Source: Pseudomonas fluorescens (lineage in GTDB: Bacteria; Pseudomonadota; Gammaproteobacteria; Pseudomonadales; Pseudomonadaceae). Taken from it: DNA of 64,000 nucleotides. Where the stretch lies: NCBI RefSeq assembly GCF_902497745.1, contig NZ_CABVHJ010000015.1, positions 1 to 64,000 on the forward strand, read 5' to 3'. How positions within the stretch are numbered: position 1 is the stretch's first letter; every line of letters begins with the position of its first letter. A model generated the notes under the pieces. The model saw only the letters and a list, made by a program, of their open reading frames with translations. It made no database searches and was not told the origin of the DNA. A program made the translations under genes and the position numbers. Shown piece after piece: positions 54,701-64,000 of this stretch.

Positions 54701-55011
54701 AAGGGAATTTTCTCGGCGTAGGGTTCGAGGAAGAAGTCGAACGGATTGAACACCGCCATTTCGGCGAGTAGATCGACCTCAATGCGCAATTCATTGGTTT
54801 TCTCGGGGAACACCAATCGGGCGAGGTAGTTACCCTGCGGATCCTGCTGCCAGTTGATGAAATGCTGCTCGGGCGAGACTTTCAGCGCATACGACAGAAT
54901 CCGCGTGCGGCTGTGGGCGGCCGGGCGCAGGCGAACGATCTGCGGGCCGAGTTCGACAGCGCGGTCGTAGCGGTAATGCGTGACGTGATGCAATGCGACA
55001 TGAATCGACAC
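51736..55011 (-). CDS. Transglutaminase-DUF2126 protein
   Basis: 1091 residues. The N-terminal third is a transglutaminase-like protease, with Cys180 (GSCRDSAW), His229 (DLHAWCEVY) and Asp245 (GLDATSG). The rest is the DUF2126 domain, with an RHTGTGGGNHFVLGGATPAD segment characteristic of that family. First gene of the minus-strand unit. Its products with ATP-grasp/alpha-E have been predicted to make or trim peptide tags; no substrate is established. Confidence 0.9.
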   Translation of the reverse strand: MSIHVALHHVTHYRYDRAVELGPQIVRLRPAAHSRTRILSYALKVSPEQHFINWQQDPQGNYLARLVFPEKTNELRIEVDLLAEMAVFNPFDFFLEPYAEKIPFAYAADERKELAPYLETLPLTPKFKAYLDAIDRTPLPAVDFLVALNQRLSEDIGYLIRMEPGVQTPEHTLEHASGSCRDSAWLLVQLLRNLGLAARFVSGYLIQLTADVKSLDGPSGTEVDFTDLHAWCEVYLPGAGWIGLDATSGLFAGEGHIPLACSPDPSSAAPISGLVEPCECEFSHEMSVERIWEAPRVTKPYTDEQWLAIQALGRQIDADLLADDVRLTMGGEPTFVSIDDPDGAEWNTAALGADKRRLSAELFQRMRKHYAPKGLVHFGQGKWYPGEQLPRWSLNCYWRRDGVPIWHNDALIADEQQDYGANGELAGRFLASVAERFKLPTRFVFPAYEDNFYYLWREGTLPSNVSAKDSRLEEPLERARLRKVFSQGLNKVIGQVLPLARTAKGDQWQSGRWYLRDEHCRLVPGDSPLGYRLPLGSQPWVKAAEYPFIHPQDPNQDFPELPETAQLNRHGEPASTDERAPKIDESADWLTRTAFCAEAREGRLYLFMPPLERVEDYLELVAAIEATAEELHCPVLLEGYEPPSDPRLSNFRITPDPGVIEVNVQPSATWDELVERTEFLYEEARQTRLTTEKFMIDGRHTGTGGGNHFVLGGATPADSPFLRRPDLLRSLISYWHNHPSLSYLFSGLFIGPTSQAPRVDEARNDALYELEIAFAQMPEPGEECAPWLVDRLLRNLLIDVTGNTHRAEFCIDKLYSPDGATGRLGLLELRAFEMPPHARMSLAQQLLLRALVARFWREPYAPPKLARWGTELHDRFLLPHFIEQDFADVIVELNSAGYPLRAEWFAAHMEFRFPKVGDYAVNGIELELRQALEPWHVLGEEGAAGGTVRYVDSSLERLQVRLKGLPPQRYLLTCNGIAVPLHPTGRVGEFVAGVRYRAWQPANCLQPTIPVHAPLVFDLLDTWMGRSLGGCQYHVAHPGGRNYETLPVNANEAESRRMARFFRVGHTPGKLPIPNVEISDELPMTIDLRRF

Positions 55012-55169
55012 GGCGTGCCTCCTGCGAGCCTAAGCGTATTCGAAAGCGCGCAAGACTTATGCCATGCACAGGCTTGGGCGCTTTCCCGGAATGCTTAGGG
55101 CAGTACAGCACCAAAATCGGGCGATGCGGGGAAATGGTTTGGGCTGATTGCACGTAAATGTTGCGAAGA

Positions 55170-55348
55170 CCCCCTCACCCTAGCCCTCCCGAAACGTCGG
55201 ACCGCCCATAGGGAGAGGGGACTGACCGAGGTGGCTGTTGGAAATACGCCGACGTGAAAGCCTTGAGTCGAACCCGAATGTTGAAAAGCATGCAGATCTG
55301 CTCCCTTCCCCCTCGCCCCCCATGGGGGAGAGGGCTGGGGTGAGGGGG
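55170..55348. repeat. Dispersed GAGAGGG repeat between DUF2126 and ygiQ genes
   Basis: CCCCCTCACCCTAGCCCTCC at the left and GGGAGAGGGCTGGGGTGAGG at the right are the inverted ends. The 424-base gap otherwise holds only the ygiQ terminator. Confidence 0.8.
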
Positions 55349-55393
55349 ATGGATCTCCCGGGCACCCCAATATCCAGCCCCAGAAATGCAAAA

Positions 55394-55413
55394 CGCCAAC
55401 CCGAAGGTTGGCG
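55394..55413 (-). terminator. Terminator of ygiQ
   Basis: CGCCAACC and GGTTGGCG arms with a CGAA loop. On the minus strand the stem is followed by TTTTGCATTTC. Confidence 0.8.
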
Positions 55414-55435
55414 ATCTGTTCAGCTCAAGCGATGT

Positions 55436-57748
<2,313 letters not shown>

Positions 57749-57958
57749 GTCGACGACCGGTGTTGAAGTGAAAAATCGCGGGCGCGGAATATAGCACAAA
57801 TTTTGACCAATTCCGACGGCAATGGTCGGTTTCTCCGACAGCCTGCGCCAGACATGCCTGACAACACCGGCAGATGCCAAAAAATCATTTCATCGAACCC
57901 GATAATCATCAGTCCAGAGCTTGCACGACTGAAATGACAACCCTTCAAGGATGAAGAA

Positions 57959-60538
57959 ATGTCGCCAAAGCTACCTGTCAGACGCATCGTCACTGTCGAT
58001 GTTCATTCACGCCCCGGTGATCCGCCGACCGTGCCCGCACCGCGCCCGGACCTGCGAACCGGCGCCATGCCCGTGCGTATCGATTACACGCCGGGCAAAA
58101 CTCCGGCGCCACTCGATCTGAATGCAATCACGCCAGTGCCACCGGTCATGGTCAGCCAGATTCCTCCAACGGCAGCCTCCCCGCGTACCGTAAAGCTGCC
58201 GCTTGAACACTACCGGATCATCGAAGCAATCCCCTTACCGGCTCCCGATGCAGAAGGATTCAGGACATTCAAAGGCCGGCGCTACGTCGACGTCTCAAAC
58301 GCAGGCGTGGTGCTCGTCGCGCGGGATCCTCAGAGCGGTCTGTACCGCGCACGCCTACCGAGCGAACGAAGCCCTTCCGGGCCGACGCTGATGCGTGATC
58401 CCGTGGGCAAGCTCTGGCACCCCCTGGAGGAGTTCGAACCGGTCACCTTTGCCTTGTCCGCGACGCGTCTGCAAGCGTTTGCCACCGGGCTGGATTTGCG
58501 TGCGGCACTGCCCACACAGGATCACCTGCATCGCTACGACAACAAACTGTATGTAGTCATTGGCGACCTGAGCTATCAGGTCTTGCATGATCTCGACGCG
58601 TCCTCGCCGGCCATGACCGTGATGCGCATCGTTCGTCCTGACGATCCCGTAGCGGCCGACACCGACAATGTGTATGTCGCGTCCCGCCCCGGAAGATCGG
58701 AACCGATTGTCTTTGATGTGCTGGACGGCTGGATGGGGACGCTGGTCGGCGGTGTGGCCGGCATACGCCGAAAACCCCGGCGAATGGGCGCCGTCGAGGC
58801 CGCCGACGTAATGTTCGAACTGCAAACGCTGGATCTGCAATTTGATCAGGCGATAGCCACCGGCGAGCGCATGCATGGCCTGTGGCGGGCAATGAAGGGG
58901 ACCGAGCACGAGCGCACATTACTGGCGCGCCTCGCAGAACACCATCAGCAGGAACTCGCCCTTCTGGATAACGCTATCCAACTGCATATCGAGCACAAGG
59001 AGCTAGTCGTCGCAGCCAAAGGCCGCAACGACTATCGCGACAAAATGATCATGCTGAAAAAAGGACAATTGCTGACGTACAACCAACTGATGATCGCCAG
59101 TGATTCGCTGAAGCTACTGGACGGCCCGATCTTCGGCGGCCCTCCGTCAGAACATCCTGCCGTCGCGGCCCACCTGTCGAGCAAACTGGCGATCCTGAAA
59201 AAACGCCAGGCAATCGCTGACGAGCTGACGACACAGTGGCACTTGTCGCCAGAGGCGTTGCACGACACCGCCTTCGATCCGATCGAACTGCATGACCACG
59301 TGGCTTTTTGGGTCTACGCCAAAAGCCGGCTGTTGATCGATGAACGAGCGACGATCGATGTCAATAACGCCAATGCCAGATATCTCGCGTATTCATTCGG
59401 GCAGGTCACATTCGCGTTTCGTGCACTCGACAGCATTCCAGCTCAGGCGCGCATCTGCGTACTCAGTGATCTGCTGGATCAGACCGCCGCGATCAATGTG
59501 TCCTACCAACACTTGCCGCTGCCACCCGGCGCGGAGCATGCCAGCGCGCGGGGCAAAATCATCGAGGCCATCCAGGCTTTCGAAATAACTCTGGAGCAGC
59601 ACCTGCAGCGTTATCACCATGAGCAGGAAAAAACCTCGGCGCTGCCGCCCCACGAACAACCCATCGACTTCGATTTCATTCCTGCACAACAGCTAAACCA
59701 GCCTTCAGCCACGCCCAGGAAAATGTTCCGCAGCAAACAGCACGGCGTCTACAAGATCCGCGTCGGCCGATCCCGTCGCACTGACGCGGGTGAAGAGCTG
59801 ATCGATGTGATCAACCCGCATGATCCGACAGATGCCTTGCACACCTATGAACATCGAGAGGGCGAGTGGCGTCGACAGGTAGCCAGACAGGAGAAAAACC
59901 TGGCCACCCTGACTGACCAGGCCAACACGCTGCTGGAACAATCGGCATTGCACCTCAATACCGCCCGGCGCGATGAAAGAGCCAAAGGCAATGCCAACAG
60001 CATTGTCGAGTTCCTCACGGAACGCGCTGACCATCTCGCCGATCTGGCACGACAACTCGAACTCGCGCCGAATCCGGGTAACCGTGATATTGCACCATTG
60101 ATGCAACGGCTCAATCACGACAGCCGCCGTCTGCTCGATGAAGGCGAAGACATTCGCGTTCGCCTGTACAAAGACCCGACCTACCTGAGCGTCGATCGGG
60201 TCGCGTTTCTGATCAACCATGGCCATCTCAGCGTCAGCCAGACGCAATCCCGGGTGCAACTGGGCAAGGGCAATAAAAAGGACTTTCTTGACGTCTACTC
60301 GCTGAACGACAAACAGACCGACGAGCCCCTGTGGTACGCGCATTTTCACTACGGCGAAAAAGACACCCCGGCGCTGGATTTCATGCAGCGTCGCGGCCAT
60401 CTGAAAACCCGTGAGCAAAACCGCCTGGGAACGTCATCGCAACGCCGGGATGAACAAGCCGGGCGCGCGCACGTGCGCATCTGGCGAGAAGACATCGACC
60501 TGTCCACAGCGCAGAAAATTTTCCAGTTGGCTGCATAA
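57959..60538 (+). CDS. Large paralogous protein 1, candidate effector/toxin
   Basis: 859 residues, not assigned to a named family. A Pro-rich N terminus (1-80) leads into the module LEHYRI...DAEGFRTFKGRRYVDV (82-160) shared with the SET-domain gene at 9234. A helical middle follows, then RKMFRSKQHGVYKIRVG near 580, and a conserved end (770-859) with DFLDVYSLND, PLWYAHFHY, SQRRDEQAG and HVRIWR. No signal peptide or membrane helix. The same TTCAAGGATGAA leader precedes all three tandem paralogues. Arrangement suggests a secreted effector family; no catalytic site was recognised. Confidence 0.75.
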   Translation: MSPKLPVRRIVTVDVHSRPGDPPTVPAPRPDLRTGAMPVRIDYTPGKTPAPLDLNAITPVPPVMVSQIPPTAASPRTVKLPLEHYRIIEAIPLPAPDAEGFRTFKGRRYVDVSNAGVVLVARDPQSGLYRARLPSERSPSGPTLMRDPVGKLWHPLEEFEPVTFALSATRLQAFATGLDLRAALPTQDHLHRYDNKLYVVIGDLSYQVLHDLDASSPAMTVMRIVRPDDPVAADTDNVYVASRPGRSEPIVFDVLDGWMGTLVGGVAGIRRKPRRMGAVEAADVMFELQTLDLQFDQAIATGERMHGLWRAMKGTEHERTLLARLAEHHQQELALLDNAIQLHIEHKELVVAAKGRNDYRDKMIMLKKGQLLTYNQLMIASDSLKLLDGPIFGGPPSEHPAVAAHLSSKLAILKKRQAIADELTTQWHLSPEALHDTAFDPIELHDHVAFWVYAKSRLLIDERATIDVNNANARYLAYSFGQVTFAFRALDSIPAQARICVLSDLLDQTAAINVSYQHLPLPPGAEHASARGKIIEAIQAFEITLEQHLQRYHHEQEKTSALPPHEQPIDFDFIPAQQLNQPSATPRKMFRSKQHGVYKIRVGRSRRTDAGEELIDVINPHDPTDALHTYEHREGEWRRQVARQEKNLATLTDQANTLLEQSALHLNTARRDERAKGNANSIVEFLTERADHLADLARQLELAPNPGNRDIAPLMQRLNHDSRRLLDEGEDIRVRLYKDPTYLSVDRVAFLINHGHLSVSQTQSRVQLGKGNKKDFLDVYSLNDKQTDEPLWYAHFHYGEKDTPALDFMQRRGHLKTREQNRLGTSSQRRDEQAGRAHVRIWREDIDLSTAQKIFQLAA

Positions 60539-60590
60539 GACAGCCCATCCCCGAGCCGAGGTTCGGGATCACTTTTCAAGGATGAAAAAC

Positions 60591-63200
60591 ATGGCTCCAA
60601 GAACGTCCACCAGGGGCAGCACTTCAGTCCAGGTACATACGCGCCCGCACCCGACGCAAGACGTGACCGTGCCACGCGTTGAGACCGGACCTCGATTCGA
60701 CTCGGGCATTCCCGGCTCCGGCCGGCAGGGATCTGCGGCAAGACCCGACGGTGATGCCGATCTGGATGCAATCCGGCCGGTACCGACCGTCAGAATCGAA
60801 ACAGTATTGGCTAACACGCAAGACGTGCAGCCTGCACAACACTCGATCAAGCACTACCGCATCGCCGCTGCGGCACAATTACCGGCGGCGGATGCCCAAG
60901 GGTTCAGGACGCACAAGGGGCGCCGCTACGTCGACATGGTCGATGGCGGCACCGTGCTGGTCGGTCTGGATGCCGGCACCAGCCAGTACCGCGCCAGACT
61001 CCCCAGCGAACGGGCGCCTTCCGGGCCGTTGCTGCAGCGCGAGGCTGACAGCGGCCTGTGGCGCCCGTCGAGTGCCAGTGATTCCGCCTCCGCATCATTG
61101 AGCGAAGCCAGCCTGCAAGCTTTTCGCACTGACCTGGATTTCAGCGCTGTGCAACCCGACAGTGACGGGGTGTATCGGCACAACGGCAGACGCTATGCAC
61201 TCATCCACCACCACGCGTTTCAGGTCATGCTCGATGTCGATGCCTCCAGCCCCGGGCAACCCGTGTGGCGCATTGTCAATCCGCAGGATCCGGTGGCTGT
61301 CGACAGCGAAAACCTTTATCGCGCCAGCCGCAGTGGTCTGACCCATGCCGTTACGCGTAACGAGAACAATGAATGGGTGACGGCGTCACCAGGGTTGTTG
61401 GGTGGCATGCGGCGTGGACAGGAAAGCACGGCAGCGGATTTGCCCATGCTGTTGCAACAATACGTGCCTATTCAGAATGCTCATGCAGCAATGACCGAAT
61501 CAGGGCAACGCTATGACGTCCTGTGGAGCGAAGCCAGAGCACTGCCAGCGGGCAGCCCAGCGCAAGCCGAAAGACTGATCGCCTTAGAGGTCCACATGCT
61601 CAGGCACATCAGAAAGCAAACGGAATTCGTGCAGTCGCTGGTCGATAACAGAACCTGGCTGGTGCGCCTGAAAACCAGCGCACGATTCAAAGAAGAACTG
61701 CAGACCTTCCGTATCGAAAGAGTGGAATACCTGAACCGGCTCATGGCTGTCATGGATCTGCGGACCCGGCCGACGGAACTGAATCTGAGCGCCGAAACCT
61801 GCAGACGCTGCATCGCCAATCTGCACAAAAAACTGAAGTTCCTCGAAGAGCGTCAGATCGTGATCGAGCAGATCAGAAAAGCCAATCCCGGGACGGCGCC
61901 CAGACTCGCTGAACTCAGTGCACAGGTGCCCAATGCCGAGCGCATCAACTTTAACAAGCTGACCCTGTACGTTCACCTGTATGCCGGCACGCCTGACCAT
62001 TCGCCACACACGACCATGCCTTCGCTTTCGTCCATCGACCTGCTCACCGGAGACCTGGCCAGCGTTCCCGAACGCGAACATCCCATGGCGCTGGTCTTGA
62101 CCCTTGAGCAAATCAAAAGCGACAGAATCCGGTTTGAAGCGCAGTTGGAGGCTGGTCACCCCAAAGCCGAGTACATCAGGGAAATTATCGCGCTGATCAA
62201 TCCCCTCGAAAACCGCATAGAAAACCGGCTGACAGAGCTCTTTGACTCGTTCGACCGCAACACCGTACTGCCAAGACTCGATCAGGACATCGACTTCGAC
62301 TTCATTCCACCGCAACCTGTCGACAGCGCGCCAGCCACCCCCGCACGAACAAGAAAAGTATTCCGCACTCGCCAGCACGGTACTTACCGGTTACTGGTGG
62401 GTGACACTGAAACCGCCCAGGACGGCAGCGTCACCATCTATGTTCCCGATCCTTTGCGCCCGGACAGCCAGCCCCTTCGCTATGAAAAGCGGCAGGGTGA
62501 ATGGCTGCCCGTGCGGCAACCGATCGCCCGGACAGCCAGACCGCAACTCATAGACGAAGCCAAACGCTTGCTCAACGGTGTCGACGAACATATCGCTCAG
62601 GCCCGGGCGCATGAAGCCAGGCAATACAACCCGACTGACATCATTGAGGGCTTGGGCAGGGCTGCCGACCAGCTCAGCGACCAGGCCAGGCGCCTGGAAT
62701 ACCACGAAGCATCGGCCACGGATTCCGAGATCATCGCGCTGGTCACGCGTTTGCGCACGGCAGCCGAGTCGTTGACCGCCCAAGGTCAACAAGTCCTGGT
62801 GCGCATGTACAAAAACAAGGACGTACTGGACATCTTGCGCCTCAACTACCTGATCGATCATGGCGAGCTCAATGCACTCAAAACGGTTGATCGCAAACCG
62901 CTGGGCAAAGGCGCCGGCAAATCATTTCTGGACGTTTATTCGATAAGGGATCGTGCTGACGATGCACCGCTGTGGGAGGCTCACTTTCACTATGACAAGG
63001 CTGACCGTCAGTCATTGAATTTTACGGCCGAAGGCAGCCATCTCAAGACTCTCGAGCAGAGCCGACGAGGTCTCGAATCGCAGCGACGCGATGAACAGGC
63101 CGGGTTGCCTCATGTGCGCATCTGGCGTCAGACCTTCGATGGCCGGACAGCAAGCAAGATCTTCACGCTGGCCGACAACGTCGCCGGGGCCTCCCGGTGA
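60591..63200 (+). CDS. Large paralogous protein 2, candidate effector/toxin
   Basis: 869 residues, same architecture as its upstream neighbour: disordered N terminus, module with DAQGFRTHKGRRYVDM, a second motif RYALIHHHAFQVMLDVDASSPG, IDFDFIPPQPV, RKVFRTRQHGTYRLLVG, and the C-terminal block FLDVYSIRD, PLWEAHFHY, ESQRRDEQAG, HVRIWRQ. Start is set at 60591 (MAPRTSTRG), eight bases after the conserved AAGGA; an in-frame ATG at 60582 is part of the leader. The upstream open frame overlapping gene 1 is not used. Confidence 0.75.
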   Translation: MAPRTSTRGSTSVQVHTRPHPTQDVTVPRVETGPRFDSGIPGSGRQGSAARPDGDADLDAIRPVPTVRIETVLANTQDVQPAQHSIKHYRIAAAAQLPAADAQGFRTHKGRRYVDMVDGGTVLVGLDAGTSQYRARLPSERAPSGPLLQREADSGLWRPSSASDSASASLSEASLQAFRTDLDFSAVQPDSDGVYRHNGRRYALIHHHAFQVMLDVDASSPGQPVWRIVNPQDPVAVDSENLYRASRSGLTHAVTRNENNEWVTASPGLLGGMRRGQESTAADLPMLLQQYVPIQNAHAAMTESGQRYDVLWSEARALPAGSPAQAERLIALEVHMLRHIRKQTEFVQSLVDNRTWLVRLKTSARFKEELQTFRIERVEYLNRLMAVMDLRTRPTELNLSAETCRRCIANLHKKLKFLEERQIVIEQIRKANPGTAPRLAELSAQVPNAERINFNKLTLYVHLYAGTPDHSPHTTMPSLSSIDLLTGDLASVPEREHPMALVLTLEQIKSDRIRFEAQLEAGHPKAEYIREIIALINPLENRIENRLTELFDSFDRNTVLPRLDQDIDFDFIPPQPVDSAPATPARTRKVFRTRQHGTYRLLVGDTETAQDGSVTIYVPDPLRPDSQPLRYEKRQGEWLPVRQPIARTARPQLIDEAKRLLNGVDEHIAQARAHEARQYNPTDIIEGLGRAADQLSDQARRLEYHEASATDSEIIALVTRLRTAAESLTAQGQQVLVRMYKNKDVLDILRLNYLIDHGELNALKTVDRKPLGKGAGKSFLDVYSIRDRADDAPLWEAHFHYDKADRQSLNFTAEGSHLKTLEQSRRGLESQRRDEQAGLPHVRIWRQTFDGRTASKIFTLADNVAGASR

Positions 63201-63320
63201 GCCTCCACTGTCAGCTGACCAGACGGGATATCTACCCACTCAATCAGGCAATCACGCCGAACATGCGGTCAGCTCCCGCCTACGCGAACTGACCGGCAAA
63301 ACTTTCAAGGATGAAAAACC

Positions 63321-64000
63321 ATGCCAGTAAAAACGCCCACCAAAGGCACGACCTCCGGTCACACCACGGTTCGCCCTGACACCTCGCCTGAGGTGAACCT
63401 GCCACGGTCTGACAATTCACGGCACACAAGCTCGGGGCTTGAGGCGCTCTTCGGCCAACCAGTGCGGCCGGGCAGAACCACAGACACAGCCGACCTGGAT
63501 TCGATTGAACCTGCACCGAGCATCACGGTGCATTCGGCGCCTTCGTCGCCAGACCTCTCTCATCCAGTCAAGCAGCCACTGGAGCATTACCGGCTCGCCG
63601 CAGCACCGGGATTGCCGGTAGCCGACACCAGCGGCTTAAGGACGCACAAGGGTCGCCAGTACGCGGAAATGGCCGACGGCGGCATCGTCCAGGTTGGCAA
63701 GGACACAGACACCGGCCTGTTGCGGGCCAGGTTGGCGAGCGAATCGAAACCGTCCGGCCCATTGCTGCTGCGCGATCCCGAGAGCGGGCTGTGGCACAGA
63801 CTGGAAGACTTCGAACCGGACACATTCCACTTGAGCGACACTCGCCTGGAACCGTTTCGCACAGGGCTGGATTTCAACCACGCAGAACCCGGCAACGACG
63901 GCCTTCATCGGTTTGACGGCAAACTCTACGCGGTGATCGAAAACCACGCGTATCAGGTCTTGCACGATGCCGATGGATCAACCCCGTTAGCGGCCGTGAT
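63321..64000 (+). CDS. Large paralogous protein 3, cut by the window end
   Basis: Open frame of at least 226 codons from ATG 63321 (MPVKTPTKGTTSG) with no stop before the window end. It carries the shared module (LEHYRLAAAPGLPVADTSGL, RTHKGRQYAEM, SGPLLLRDPESGLWHRLEDFEP) and the second motif KLYAVIENHAYQVLHDADGS. The N terminus MPVKTP resembles that of the SET-domain protein (MPVKPK). The C-terminal domain lies outside the window and could be of another type. Confidence 0.75.
   Translation, partial: MPVKTPTKGTTSGHTTVRPDTSPEVNLPRSDNSRHTSSGLEALFGQPVRPGRTTDTADLDSIEPAPSITVHSAPSSPDLSHPVKQPLEHYRLAAAPGLPVADTSGLRTHKGRQYAEMADGGIVQVGKDTDTGLLRARLASESKPSGPLLLRDPESGLWHRLEDFEPDTFHLSDTRLEPFRTGLDFNHAEPGNDGLHRFDGKLYAVIENHAYQVLHDADGSTPLAAV

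Overview
The window looks like chromosomal DNA of a Pseudomonas of the P. fluorescens group. The evidence is its GC-rich coding, twelve copies of the paired palindromic repeat built on GTGGGAGCGAGC/GCTCGCGAA typical of fluorescent pseudomonads, and a gene order (urt-ure, ureEFG, short-chain dehydrogenase, liv, pncB-nadE-azurin, LOG, transglutaminase cluster, ygiQ) that, as I recall it, follows the PA4858-PA4928 stretch of P. aeruginosa PAO1. No tRNA, rRNA, CRISPR array, transposase or integrase was found.

Layout. 0-9.2 kb: urea import and breakdown, with the ABC transporter urtBCDE (urtA would lie left of the window), then ureD, ureA, two GNAT acetyltransferases, ureB and ureC. 9.2-10.6 kb: a protein with an apparent C-terminal SET domain. 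10.8-13.7 kb: chaperone genes cbpM, cbpA and a yegD-like Hsp70. 13.8-21 kb: ordinary metabolism and regulation genes (AI-2E family permease, psiF, AraC regulator with an EamA exporter, Proteus-type lipase, SMR pump, azoreductase with a divergent LysR, ferritin-like protein). 21-25 kb: AsmA-like protein, a secreted 14-residue-repeat protein, a TetR regulator. 25.2-27.6 kb: the remaining urease genes ureE, ureF, ureG and hupE/ureJ, 16 kb from ureC. 27.7-30.9 kb: AGE-family epimerase, CDF transporter and a short-chain dehydrogenase.

31.0-34.35 kb is the odd part. A gene-poor spacer with several DnaA-box-like 9-mers is followed by a compact, strikingly AT-rich four-gene cassette. It encodes a helical unknown, a dCTP-deaminase/dUTPase-fold protein without the catalytic residues and with a C-terminal membrane anchor, a protein related to the helical domain of 5-hydroxymethyl-dU DNA kinases (aGPT-Pplase group), and a small two-helix membrane protein. 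It sits between housekeeping genes and looks horizontally acquired. I propose it as a candidate nucleotide- or DNA-modification-sensing defence cassette; that is inference.

34.4-39.6 kb: branched-chain amino-acid-type ABC transporter livFGMH plus binding protein. 40-44 kb: lysine/pipecolate catabolism (amaA, amaB) with a divergent LysR. 44.1-47.8 kb: NAD salvage (pncB, nadE), azurin with an ANR-like box, and a LOG protein. 48.3-55 kb: two transglutaminase-like proteins and a fused circularly permuted ATP-grasp/alpha-E protein, which together look like a peptide-ligase/protease system. 55.4-57.7 kb: YgiQ radical SAM protein.

57.96-64 kb: three tandem paralogous large proteins (859 aa, 869 aa, and one running off the window). 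They share a roughly 80-residue module with the SET-domain protein 48 kb away. This suggests a polymorphic family with swapped C-terminal domains, possibly effectors or toxins; no catalytic domain was recognised in the large members.
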